Assembly: GCA_030678995.1 (NCBI GenBank)
Contig: JAUXTQ010000020.1
Location: 1-64,000, forward strand
Reading direction: 5' to 3'
From: Caulobacter sp.
GTDB lineage: Bacteria; Pseudomonadota; Alphaproteobacteria; Caulobacterales; Caulobacteraceae
DNA: 64,000 nucleotides
How positions within the stretch are numbered: position 1 is the first letter of the stretch; each line of letters opens with the position of its first letter. The notes under the pieces were generated by a model, which was not told the DNA's origin, searched no databases, and saw only the letters and a program-made list of their open reading frames with translations. Made by a program: the position numbers and the translations under genes. Shown here piece after piece: positions 31,278 through 40,669 of this stretch.

Positions 31278-31666
31278 TTCATTTCTCCTTTTCGCCTTCG
31301 AGGATCGAGGCGTGAGGAGGACGGTAGAGGTGGTTCGAATCGCGCAACGCGCTGGGGTTCCGAAGCTCCGCGTCCTCCTGGTGGAGAGTCCGGTCGATTC
31401 GGCAGGGGGGGGATAAGCCCAGCGACGGATCATTTCGTAGGAATGAAACCCCGCCCTCGATCTCACGCAGGCCAGCCTGCCGACCGGCCCAGGTCAGTCA
31501 AGGCGCGCCCTCCGGGCGCCCGCGCGCGGCGGAGTGGGCGAGGCCCGGCCTTGAGTGACCTGGGCCGGTCGGCGAACGTCTTGGCATGAGATGAAGGGGC
31601 GGCGGGGGAGTGGAAAAGAGTGCGTGCACCCGATTCTCAGTGTTCCTGCTTCGTGTTTCCGTAAAC
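31278..31666. other. Intergenic stretch with hairpin, no gene seen
   Basis: These 389 bp contain the promoter side of the 31056 gene, copy 4 of the 31-bp repeat, and a larger hairpin (31458-31596). The sequence becomes AT-rich near 31625 at the edge of the GTPase unit. Confidence 0.5.
31458..31596. repeat. 31-bp repeat copy 4 inside a 139-bp hairpin
   Basis: The left arm is CGATCTCACGCAGGCCAGCC then TGCCGACCGGCCCAGGTCAG. The right arm, read on the other strand, is CATCTCATGCCAAG...CGCCGACCGGCCCAGGTCAC. The stem is imperfect but long. It lies 70 bp from the end of the AT-rich GTPase unit. Confidence 0.75.
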
Positions 31667-32308
31667 TTATCGAGGTATGGAAGGCGCCTCAGCAATCACG
31701 CCCCGCAAAAGCGCATATGCTGCAATAGTAACGGTAAGCGCCGCAACCAATATGGATACATAGTTTAATAGAAACTTTCTAAAATTCTCAGCTCGCTCTC
31801 TGTAGTAATTGGACAATCTGTCCACTTCCGCCAACACGGCCGTCAATAGCCCCAAATTAAAATCAATTGCCTCATGATCAGCCAACTCAATAGCCCTGGT
31901 CAACGAGGCCAAGTGCTTTTCCAACCCTTCTCGAATACGCCGACCACGAGGTCCTAAGGTAATTGGATCTCTGATTCCACCCACCACTAACGCCAAATTT
32001 CTGGGCCGAGAGTCTTTCGATTCTTGCCCGCTTGCACGGCGCAGCACCGATAACTCGACGCTGGCATCTGGGCGCGCCCAAGCGTCTACGATCCAAGTCG
32101 ATCTTGAGTGGTCTCTCGCCGGACCTAGCAATTCTGAAACGGGGTCGCGCCGCTGATTTTGATCTTGTGGCAATATCCCAAGCTGCCTCAACGAATAAAA
32201 TCCGACAAGATCGGCCGATGAGCCGATCGATGAGATCAAGACTTTTGGAAACCGCTCACCTGCATCGATAATCGCAAATCTATATTTAGAGTCATATTCA
32301 TCCGCCAT
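31667..32308 (-). CDS. C-terminally anchored membrane protein paired with a GTPase
   Basis: The ATG at 32308 lies just after the GTPase stop; a TTG at 32314 overlapping that stop is an alternative. About 213 aa. The N-terminal part has FAIIDAGERFPKVLISSIGSSADLVGFYS and WIVDAWARPDASVELSVL, with no recognised fold. A helical region with ELADHEAIDFNLGLLTAVLAEVDRLSNYYRER (coiled-coil-like) leads into a single C-terminal membrane helix (NYVSILVAALTVTIAAYALL), with ten residues beyond it. It is low GC and uses AT-rich codons unlike the neighbours, so probably horizontally acquired. A two-gene operon with the GTPase suggests joint function at the membrane. Confidence 0.65.
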   Translation of the reverse strand: MADEYDSKYRFAIIDAGERFPKVLISSIGSSADLVGFYSLRQLGILPQDQNQRRDPVSELLGPARDHSRSTWIVDAWARPDASVELSVLRRASGQESKDSRPRNLALVVGGIRDPITLGPRGRRIREGLEKHLASLTRAIELADHEAIDFNLGLLTAVLAEVDRLSNYYRERAENFRKFLLNYVSILVAALTVTIAAYALLRGVIAEAPSIPR

Positions 32309-32310
32309 TT

Positions 32311-33153
32311 TCAAGGGGCCCTGAACATCTTGATTACTGTCGACACATCTTGCGATTTCAGATTGGAATGAGATGGTATTACAGAGACCTTGCTGGGCGT
32401 GGCAAATTCTCCGGTGGCCAAAATCTTGTCCTTCGCACCCACAGCAAGCGCATTCATTTTTTCTACCGCCTCAGGCGCAGATCCCCACAAATCCGCCTTG
32501 TTAGCGACGATCAACACCCCGTCATACTCCCCAGAAGATTGACGAATGGCGGGGACGATATTCCCCTCCGTTGATCGTTCGTGCTCCTTCATTCGAACGG
32601 ATTCAAGCGCGACGTCATCGCCGCTTGAATTGTGATCAAGAAATATCAAGAGGGCGTCCGCACGCTCTATCATCTGTACTTGATTGGGATATTCACGACC
32701 CACTGTATCGATAAAGCCCACAAACTGCGTGGGGCGCGTGTCTGGTATCGGGACGACGACGGCGTAGGGAGCCTCGGTGGCACCGTCGGGAATATCGCGA
32801 TTGCTCGCCGCACTAAGGAAAGTCGATTTTCCCACCGAGCTGTTCCCCAGGATCGCAACAGTCTTGAATGGCGTGAGAATTCTATCAAGGTCTGCTAGCT
32901 CAAGCCTGCGGTTTGTCAAGCTTGAGACGCGGAGGTACGCATCCGGGAAAGATTTCCAGAGCAAGTATATGATGAACAGAACGAATACAGCAGACGACCC
33001 ATATAGGTTCAAATCTGAAAACTGAAACAGCCCGACCCACGATAGGATTCCAACTACCCCTCCGAACCAATTGAACGGTTCCTGTAGTCGCTTCAGAAAA
33101 TTCGCTACCCACCGGCCAACGAAGCGTCCGATCTCTAAATCACCCAACCTCAA
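32311..33153 (-). CDS. Membrane-anchored P-loop GTPase
   Basis: The start is a TTG with GGGAGGGG a few bases upstream. The 280-aa product has two N-terminal membrane helices (about 28-45 and 51-67), then a GTPase domain: G1 GNSSVGKST (103-111), G3 DTVG (149-152) and G4 NKAD (218-221). The region between G1 and G3 (TEAPYAVVVPIPDT) would hold the switch I Thr. No EngA/Era/YihA-type C-terminal domain follows. The protein is low GC and atypical in codon use. With the downstream anchored protein it forms an isolated unit between a repeat hairpin and thiC. I recognise the fold but not the family. Confidence 0.75.
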   Translation of the reverse strand: MRLGDLEIGRFVGRWVANFLKRLQEPFNWFGGVVGILSWVGLFQFSDLNLYGSSAVFVLFIIYLLWKSFPDAYLRVSSLTNRRLELADLDRILTPFKTVAILGNSSVGKSTFLSAASNRDIPDGATEAPYAVVVPIPDTRPTQFVGFIDTVGREYPNQVQMIERADALLIFLDHNSSGDDVALESVRMKEHERSTEGNIVPAIRQSSGEYDGVLIVANKADLWGSAPEAVEKMNALAVGAKDKILATGEFATPSKVSVIPSHSNLKSQDVSTVIKMFRAP

Positions 33154-33226
33154 GAGCCCCTCCCATTGGTTAAGAGAGGGATAACTGATGAACCAGCCAA
33201 ACGCGAGTAAGTTGTAACCCGCCCCC

Positions 33227-35242
<2,016 letters not shown>

Positions 35243-35275
35243 CTAGGCCTAGCCCGATCCGGGGGCAAGTTGCGT

Positions 35276-35304
35276 GGGAACATGTACCGCAGGTACGTGT
35301 CCCC
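35276..35304. repeat. GGGAACATGTACC palindrome
   Basis: GGGAACATGTACC, loop GCA, GGTACGTGTCCCC; one arm mismatch (GGGAAC versus GTGTCCC). It lies 6 bp beyond the stop of the metallopeptidase gene. It is the sister of 26510-26539. Confidence 0.85.
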
Positions 35305-35310
35305 TACTCC

Positions 35311-36162
35311 CTACAGCGCCGGCGCCCTGAACGTGTCGCACTGGCCGGGGTCGCCGCTGTCGTAGCCGCGGCGGAACCAGCGTTTGCGCTGGTCGGCGGT
35401 GCCGTGGGTGAAGGCGTCGGGCACCACGCGGCCCTGGGTGCGGCGCTGGATGGTGTCGTCGCCGACGGCGCTGGCCGCGGCCAGGCCTTCCTCGATGTCG
35501 CCGGGCTCCAGGTCGACCTCGCCGGCGGTGGCGCGGCCCGTGCGGGCGGCCCAGACGCCGGCGTAGCAGTCGGCCTGCAGCTCGACCCGCACCTGGCCGC
35601 CGCCGTCGCCGCGGGCCTGGGCGCCCTGGCCGGCCGCCAGCTCGCCGCGCAGGTTCTGCACATGGTGGCCGATCTCGTGGGCGATGACATAGGCGCGGGC
35701 GAAGTCGCCGGCGGCGCCGAAGCGGGTCTCCAGCTCGTTCCAGAAGGCCAGATCGAGGTACACCTTGTTGTCGCTGGGGCAGTAGAACGGCCCCATGGCC
35801 GCCTGGCCCACGCCGCAGCCGGTGACCGTGGCCTGGTCATAGAGCACGACGCCGGCGGTCGGCCGGTAGGTCCCGCCCGACTGGCTGAACAGGTCGGTCC
35901 AGACGGCGGTGGTCGAGGTCTCGACGGCGCCGACGAAGCGGCCTTCCTCGTCGGTCACTTCGCCGGTCTTGCCGGCCTGCTGACTGGCCGGGGCGGTCTC
36001 GGTGACCACGCTGATCATCTCGCCCGGATCGACGCCGAAGACGAACACGCCGATCAGCACGATGATCACCCCGCCCACGCCGAGGCCGCCGATCGCGCCG
36101 ACAGGGCCCAGGCCGCGCCGGTCCTCGATGTTCCCCGATTGCCTGCCGCCACGCCAGCGCAT
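35311..36162 (-). CDS. Neutral zinc metallopeptidase (YpfJ family)
   Basis: The 283-aa membrane-anchored protein has a short Arg-rich N-terminus, one membrane helix (VGAIGGLGVGGVIIVLIGVFVFG, about 21-43), then the peptidase domain. It shows GCGVGQAAMGPFYCPSDNKVYLD, the zinc-binding HEIGHHVQN near residue 176, ELQADCYAGVWA (third ligand region) and RRTQGRVVPDAFTHGTADQRKRWF. This is the full signature of the putative neutral zinc metallopeptidase family. It faces the periplasm; the substrate is unknown. Monocistronic. Confidence 0.93.
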   Translation of the reverse strand: MRWRGGRQSGNIEDRRGLGPVGAIGGLGVGGVIIVLIGVFVFGVDPGEMISVVTETAPASQQAGKTGEVTDEEGRFVGAVETSTTAVWTDLFSQSGGTYRPTAGVVLYDQATVTGCGVGQAAMGPFYCPSDNKVYLDLAFWNELETRFGAAGDFARAYVIAHEIGHHVQNLRGELAAGQGAQARGDGGGQVRVELQADCYAGVWAARTGRATAGEVDLEPGDIEEGLAAASAVGDDTIQRRTQGRVVPDAFTHGTADQRKRWFRRGYDSGDPGQCDTFRAPAL

Positions 36163-36226
36163 CGCCGTTACTCCTGATCAGCACGGATGCAACGCTGGGG
36201 CGCCGGAAAGGGTTCGTCCAGCGTTG

Positions 36227-36340
36227 ATCCTCCCCATCGGGGGAGGTGGCTCGCCGCAGGCGAGACGGAGGGGGTCCGCTCAGATCCCGGATGACCCCCT
36301 CAGTCCGCTTCGCGGACAGCTCCCCCGAAAGGGGAGCATC
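36227..36340. repeat. Palindromic element CTCCCCATCGGGGGAG type, copy A
   Basis: The left end is ATCCTCCCCATCGGGGGAGG, the middle GAGGGGGTCCGCTCAGAT...GACCCCCTC, the right end GCTCCCCCGAAAGGGGAGCA. It matches 56136-56249 in inverted orientation. Its right edge touches the stop of the TPR gene at 36341. Confidence 0.85.
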
Positions 36341-36892
36341 TCAGGGCCGGCTGACCGTGAACCGGGTCAGCTGGCGGGCGGGCAGCAGCCAGTCGGGGTC
36401 CAGGTCCTGGGCCTTGCGGTAGTCGTAGTAGGCCGCGCGGGCGTCGCCGAGGGACTCCTGGACCAGGCCGCGGTTGTAGTAGGCCTTGGCCGGTTCATCG
36501 ACGCCCAGCGCCAGGCCCCGTTCGATATCGACCAGGGCGTCGTCGTAGGCCTTGTCGGCCATCAGGCTGACGCCGCGGTTGACGAAAGCCTCGCCGAGGG
36601 TCGGCTCCAGGGCGATGGCCCTGTCGAAGTCGGCCCGGGCGGCCGGATAGTCCCGCGTCCGCAGCAGCATGACGCCGCGGTTGACCAGGGTGCCGGCCCG
36701 GTCCCGCCGGACCAGCCGTTCCTCGTCCAGCGAACGGGTGCAGAGCAGGATCGACTCCCGGTCCGAGCGGCCGTTGAAGGCGGCCTTCGAGCAGTCCGCC
36801 GCCATGCCCGCGCCCATGACCATCACCGAGGCCGCCGCCGGGGCGGCCAGCGCGGCCAGGGCCGCGGCCAACAGGCTGATGCGCGTCCTCAT
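36341..36892 (-). CDS. Secreted TPR protein, paralogue 1
   Basis: The 183-aa product has a signal peptide (SLLAAALAALAAPAAAS, cleavage near 21). A short Cys-bearing region follows (ADCSKAAFNGRSDRESILLC), then about three TPR units: TLVNRGVMLLRTRDYPAARADFDRAIALEP, GEAFVNRGVSLMADKAYDDALVDIERGLAL and KAYYNRGLVQESLGDARAAYYDYRKAQDLDP. It probably scaffolds periplasmic protein contacts. It is a tandem paralogue of the next gene upstream (36904-37464), 11 bp away, with the same Cys-x-DGRSD/NGRSD lead-in. Confidence 0.85.
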   Translation of the reverse strand: MRTRISLLAAALAALAAPAAASVMVMGAGMAADCSKAAFNGRSDRESILLCTRSLDEERLVRRDRAGTLVNRGVMLLRTRDYPAARADFDRAIALEPTLGEAFVNRGVSLMADKAYDDALVDIERGLALGVDEPAKAYYNRGLVQESLGDARAAYYDYRKAQDLDPDWLLPARQLTRFTVSRP

Positions 36893-36903
36893 GAGGGGGG
36901 CCC

Positions 36904-37464
36904 CTACTTCGGCGTTACGGTGAACCGGGCCAGTTCCTTGCGCGGGGCGTCCCAGTCGGGCTTCAGCTCCGAGGCCTTCACATAGTCGCGCCAGGCGGCC
37001 TCCATGTCGTCGAGGGCTTCCCAGGCCAAGGCGCGGTTGAAATAGGCCTTCTCCGGCTCGTCGGAGCCCAGCTCCAGGCCCCGGTCGATGTCGGCCTTGC
37101 CTTCCGCCCAGCGCCGCTGGGCCAGCAAGGCCGCGCCGCGGTTGACGTAAGCCTCGCCCATGCCCGGCTGCAGCCGGATGGCGGCGTCGAAGTCGCGGTT
37201 GGCGGCCTCGTACTTCTTGCGCCGCAGCTGGATCACCCCGCGATTGACCAGCGTGGCGGCGCGGTCGCGCTTGACCAGGCTCTCGGTCTCCAGGGCGTAG
37301 GTGCAGGTGCTGAGCGAATACTCGTCGGACCGGCCGTCAACGGCGAAGCGGGAACAGGCGTCCGCCAGACCGCCGCCGAGCACGAAGGCCGCCGACGACG
37401 CCGGAGCGGCGAAACCAAGGGAAAGGGCCATTGCGGCCGACGCGAACACGACTTTGGGGGTCAT
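36904..37464 (-). CDS. Secreted TPR protein, paralogue 2
   Basis: The start at MTPKVVFASAAMALSLGFA gives a proper signal peptide (cleavage near SSAA, about 24). The 186-aa product has ACSRFAVDGRSDEYSLSTC before three TPR units (TLVNRGVIQLRRKKYEAANR, GEAYVNRGAALLAQRRWAEG and KAYFNRALAWEALDDMEAAW). It shares motif order, both Cys and the closing RFTVTPK/RFTVSRP with the downstream paralogue, so the pair arose by tandem duplication. Conserved Cys on both sides of DGRSD could be a disulfide loop. Role unknown. Confidence 0.85.
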   Translation of the reverse strand: MTPKVVFASAAMALSLGFAAPASSAAFVLGGGLADACSRFAVDGRSDEYSLSTCTYALETESLVKRDRAATLVNRGVIQLRRKKYEAANRDFDAAIRLQPGMGEAYVNRGAALLAQRRWAEGKADIDRGLELGSDEPEKAYFNRALAWEALDDMEAAWRDYVKASELKPDWDAPRKELARFTVTPK

Positions 37465-37537
37465 TTTGATCTCCTCCCCGGCGTGATGCTTTAAGGCGGT
37501 CATGATAGCACGGGATTCCCGTTGCGGAGACAGTCCG

Positions 37538-38539
37538 ATGAATCTCGCCAGGTTTGCCCGCGCCCGCTTCGCCCATCTGCCCACGCCGCTGGAGCCGGCG
37601 CCCAGGCTGAGCGCGGAGCTGGGCGTCGATCTGTGGATCAAGCGCGACGACTGCACGGGCCTGGCCGGCGGCGGCAACAAGACCCGCAAGCTGGAGTTCC
37701 TGCTCGGCGAGGCGCTGGAACAGGGCGCCGACACCCTGATCACCCAGGGGGCCATCCAGTCCAACCATGTGCGCCAGACAGCCGCCGCCGCCGCCAGCTT
37801 CGGCATGGCCTGCGAGATCATTCTGGAGAACCGGACGGGCAACCAGGCCGTTGACTATACCGGGTCGGGCAATGTGCTGCTCGACCGCCTGCTGGGCGCC
37901 AGCCTGCGCATGGTGCCGATGGACACCGACATGAACGCCGAGATGGAGACCAACGCGGACGCCTGCCGCCGGCGCGGCGGGACGCCCTACATCATCCCCG
38001 GCGGGGGCTCGAACGCCGTCGGCGCGCTCGGCTACGTCGACTGCGCCCTGGAGCTGGCGGCCCAGGCCAATGACCAGGGCCTGGTCATCGACCGGCTGGT
38101 CACCGCCACCGGCAGCGCGGGCACGCAGGCCGGCCTGGTCGCCGGCATGGCCGTCAGCGGGGCGGACATCCCGGTGCTCGGCATCGGCGTCCGCGCGCCG
38201 AAGGACAAGCAGGAGACCAACGTGTTCAACCTGGCCGTCGAGACCGCCGCCCTGATGGGCCATCGCGAGCGGGTGACGCGGGACATGGTCTTCGCCGACT
38301 GCGACTACGTCGGCGCCGGCTACGGCCTGATCGACCAGGCGGTGATCGACGCCCTGACCCTGACGGCGCGGACCGAGGGCCTGCTGCTGGACCCGGTCTA
38401 TACCGGCAAGGCGATGAAGGGGCTGATCGACCTGGCGAAAAAAGGCGCCTTCGAGGGCGAGACGGTGGTCTTCCTGCACACCGGCGGCGCCCAGGGCCTG
38501 TTCGGCTATCACGGTGAACTGGAGCCGGCGCTGCTGTGA
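37538..38539 (+). CDS. D-cysteine desulfhydrase / PLP-dependent deaminase
   Basis: The start [19 protein letters not shown] lies after a GGAGAC site. The 333-aa fold-type II PLP enzyme has [20 protein letters not shown] (the Lys forms the Schiff base), [32 protein letters not shown] (phosphate-binding loop) and [13 protein letters not shown]. Motifs fit D-cysteine desulfhydrase (DcyD) and the related L-cysteate sulfo-lyase and ACC deaminase group; sequence alone does not decide among them. An aspartate/glutamate racemase gene follows 134 bp downstream, which favours a D-amino-acid role. Confidence 0.85.
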   Translation: MNLARFARARFAHLPTPLEPAPRLSAELGVDLWIKRDDCTGLAGGGNKTRKLEFLLGEALEQGADTLITQGAIQSNHVRQTAAAAASFGMACEIILENRTGNQAVDYTGSGNVLLDRLLGASLRMVPMDTDMNAEMETNADACRRRGGTPYIIPGGGSNAVGALGYVDCALELAAQANDQGLVIDRLVTATGSAGTQAGLVAGMAVSGADIPVLGIGVRAPKDKQETNVFNLAVETAALMGHRERVTRDMVFADCDYVGAGYGLIDQAVIDALTLTARTEGLLLDPVYTGKAMKGLIDLAKKGAFEGETVVFLHTGGAQGLFGYHGELEPALL

Positions 38540-38544
38540 GACGT

Positions 38545-38652
38545 TGCGTGGTTCGAGACGCGCTTCGCGCTCCTCACCATGACGACCATTTTGCAACCCA
38601 ACCAACTGCGTCATCCTGAGGAGCGGCGAAGCCGCGTCTCGAAGGACGCAGG
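38545..38652. repeat. Intergenic hairpin, TTCGAGACGCG...CGCGTCTCGAA type
   Basis: Arms TGGTTCGAGACGCGCTTCGC then GCTCCTCA, and TGAGGAGCGGCGAAGCCGCG then TCTCGAAGGACG, form an imperfect stem. It lies between two same-strand genes and is a common dispersed repeat in this group. Confidence 0.75.
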
Positions 38653-38673
38653 AACGATGTGCAGGCAACAACC

Positions 38674-39342
38674 ATGAAAACACTCGGTGTTCTCGGCGGC
38701 ATGGGTCCGGCGGCGACCCTCGACTTCCTGGCCAAGCTGCAGGCGGCGACGCCCGCGGCCCGCGACCAGGATCACATCCGCGTGCTGGTCGACATCAACC
38801 CCCAGGTGCCCGACCGCAACGGCGAGGACGACACCCCGGGGCCCGTGCTGGCGGGGATGGCCGTGGCTTTGCGCGACGGCGGGGCGCAGGTGCTGGCCAT
38901 CGCCTGTAACACCGCCCATGCCTACGCCGCCCAGGTCCGCGAGGCCTCGGGCCTGCCGCTGATCGACATGGTCGAGGCCGCCTGCACCGCCGCCCGGCTG
39001 GCCGGCGCGGAGCGGGTCGGGGTGCTGGCCACCGGCCTGGCTCTTCGCCTCTACACCGACCGGTTGACCGGCATGGGCCTGGAACCGGTCTGCCTGTCGA
39101 AAGCCAAGCAGGAGTGGTTCATGAGCCTGCTCTACCGCATCAAGGCCGGGGACCTGTCCGAGGAGGTTGAAGAAGAGATGGCCCTGGTGGCCTACTCCCT
39201 GGCCGACGCAGGGGCCCAGTCGGTCATCGCCGGCTGCACCGAGGCGCCGCTGGTGCTCGAGTCCGACGCCCTGGAGATCCCCCTGATCGACGCCGGCCAG
39301 GTGCTGGCGGAGCGTTGCGTGGCGGTGTGCCTGGGGAAGTGA
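38674..39342 (+). CDS. Aspartate/glutamate racemase family protein
   Basis: The 222-aa enzyme starts MKTLGVLGGMGPAATLDFL, the standard opening of the RacX/YgeA-type amino-acid racemases. The two catalytic Cys are in IACNTAHAY and IAGCTEAPLVL. It interconverts L- and D-aspartate, glutamate or related amino acids without a cofactor. A GTG 15 bp upstream (38659) has a better AGGA site and may be the real start, adding five residues. Next to a D-cysteine desulfhydrase-like gene it suggests local D-amino-acid handling. Confidence 0.88.
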   Translation: MKTLGVLGGMGPAATLDFLAKLQAATPAARDQDHIRVLVDINPQVPDRNGEDDTPGPVLAGMAVALRDGGAQVLAIACNTAHAYAAQVREASGLPLIDMVEAACTAARLAGAERVGVLATGLALRLYTDRLTGMGLEPVCLSKAKQEWFMSLLYRIKAGDLSEEVEEEMALVAYSLADAGAQSVIAGCTEAPLVLESDALEIPLIDAGQVLAERCVAVCLGK

Positions 39343-39428
39343 GCGGGGGCCGCCGACGCACCGGGCATCTGGCCGGATCATCCCGCCTGTGGTCATCTGG
39401 CCCGACATCAGTCTGGGGATTGCGCACC

Positions 39429-39920
39429 GTGAAGATCGCCGCCGCCGCCGCCGCCGCCTTCTGCATCGCCGCGCTCGGCGCGATGCCGGCCGCCGCCGTC
39501 ACCTACCCGGCGGGCGGCGTCACCGCCGCCGATGTCGCCGCCGCCCTGAAGGATCAGGGGCTGGAGGCCGAAATCAGCATCGACGACTGGGGCGATCCGT
39601 TGATCAAGTCGGGGTCGGGGCCCAGGACCTGGCACATCCTTTTCTACGACTGCGACAGCCGCAAGACCCGCTGCGCCAGCTACCAGTTCCGGATCGGCCT
39701 GGACCTCAGCAACGGCATTACCCACGCCCGCTGTAACGAGTGGAACGACACCAAGCGGTTCGCCCGCTGCATGCTGGATGACGAGATGGACCCCTACCTC
39801 AAGTGGGACCTGGAAGCCGTCAACGGCTTCACGTCCGAGGCGCTGGCCGCCTCCATCGAGCACTGGACCGCCATCGTGCCGGGCTTCGCCTCCTTCGCCC
39901 GCTCGGAGAGCTCGACCTAG
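39429..39920 (+). CDS. Secreted YbjN-domain protein, paralogue 1
   Basis: The start is a GTG preceded by GGGGA; from it the protein has a signal peptide (KIAAAAAAAFCIAALGAMPAAA). The 163-aa product has a YbjN-like domain: GVTAADVAAALKDQGLEAEI, a D-x-GDPLIKS strand, HILFYDCDSRKTRCASYQF, and EWNDTKRFARCMLDDEMDPY. YbjN-fold proteins resemble type III secretion chaperones; their role is unknown. A second copy (40193-40663) follows, sharing most of the second half. Confidence 0.85.
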   Translation: MKIAAAAAAAFCIAALGAMPAAAVTYPAGGVTAADVAAALKDQGLEAEISIDDWGDPLIKSGSGPRTWHILFYDCDSRKTRCASYQFRIGLDLSNGITHARCNEWNDTKRFARCMLDDEMDPYLKWDLEAVNGFTSEALAASIEHWTAIVPGFASFARSESST

Positions 39921-39925
39921 TGTCC

Positions 39926-40081
39926 CGATTCCGAAGTTCGCAAGCGCCTGTGGCAGGCTCCGACGAACTTCGGAATCGAAGAGGATACTAGCAAGTATAT
40001 GTTTCTAGTGTGCTTTTTGGATTTGAAGTTCGCTCACGGCTTGATCCAGCAATGAGGCGAACTTCAAATCCGGCACACTAG
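39926..40081. repeat. Two nested-style inverted repeats between YbjN paralogues
   Basis: CGATTCCGAAGTTCG (39926-39940) pairs with CGAACTTCGGAATCG (39964-39978). CTAGTGTGC...GGATTTGAAGTTCGC (40005-40034) pairs with GCGAACTTCAAATCCGGCAC then ACTAG. Both share GAAGTTCG, so they may be two related elements. They separate the two YbjN genes. Confidence 0.8.
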
Positions 40082-40192
40082 TTCGCTGCCGCGAGGCGCT
40101 CAAAACACCCCCGATCCCCAATATCGGCCTTGATGCGCGCCGCGCCACTATGGTCAACATTGCCCGTCGTCTCTTGGGGAGTTCCTGTCGTG

Positions 40193-40663
40193 ATGAAGCC
40201 ACTCGCCGCCGCGGCCGTCGCCTGCGCTGTCGCGTTCACCGCCCTGCCGGCCGCCGCCGTCACCTATTCACCCAAGGGCGTCAGCGCCGAGGAGGTCGGC
40301 GCCGTGCTCAAGGCCAAGGGCCTGCCGGTGGAGATCACCACCGACTCGGGCGGCGACCCGATGATCCGCAGTTCGTCGGAGGGGCTGAACTGGCTGGTCT
40401 ATTTCTATGACTGCCGGGGCGGGCGGTGCACCAGCATCCAGTTTACCGCCGGCTTCGATCTCGATGACGGCCTGACCTACGCCAAGGCCAACGAGTGGAA
40501 CTTCACCAAGCGCTTCGGCCGCGCGGCCCTGGACGACGAGATGGACCCCTACGTGCGCTACGATATCGACACGGCCAAGGGCTACACCTCCGAGTCGATG
40601 GCCTATGCCCTTGAGACCTGGCTGTTGATCATCCCGGCCTTTTCCGACTTTATCGGCTACTGA
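40193..40663 (+). CDS. Secreted YbjN-domain protein, paralogue 2
   Basis: The 156-aa product has a signal peptide (KPLAAAAVACAVAFTALPAAAV) and a YbjN domain: GVSAEEVGAVLKAKGLPVEI, GGDPMIRSSSEGLNWLVYFY, CRGGRCTSIQF and EWNFTKRFGRAALDDEMDPY. The last motif is nearly identical to the upstream paralogue, showing that EWNxTKRFxR..LDDEMDPY is under strong selection. An upstream ATG in frame would add 21 residues without a signal, so the later one is used. Exported, function unknown. Confidence 0.85.
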   Translation: MKPLAAAAVACAVAFTALPAAAVTYSPKGVSAEEVGAVLKAKGLPVEITTDSGGDPMIRSSSEGLNWLVYFYDCRGGRCTSIQFTAGFDLDDGLTYAKANEWNFTKRFGRAALDDEMDPYVRYDIDTAKGYTSESMAYALETWLLIIPAFSDFIGY

Positions 40664-40669
40664 TCGCCG

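Noticed and set aside
30842-31490. Possible CRISPR array from the repeated 31-mers and hairpins
   Set aside because: Spacing is over 400 bp, spacers contain ORFs and other repeats, and no cas gene is present.
19707-33153. Calling 19.7-33.2 kb one integrative element
   Set aside because: No integrase, transposase or matching att repeats at a tRNA were found, and ordinary chromosomal genes lie between the two foreign-looking units.
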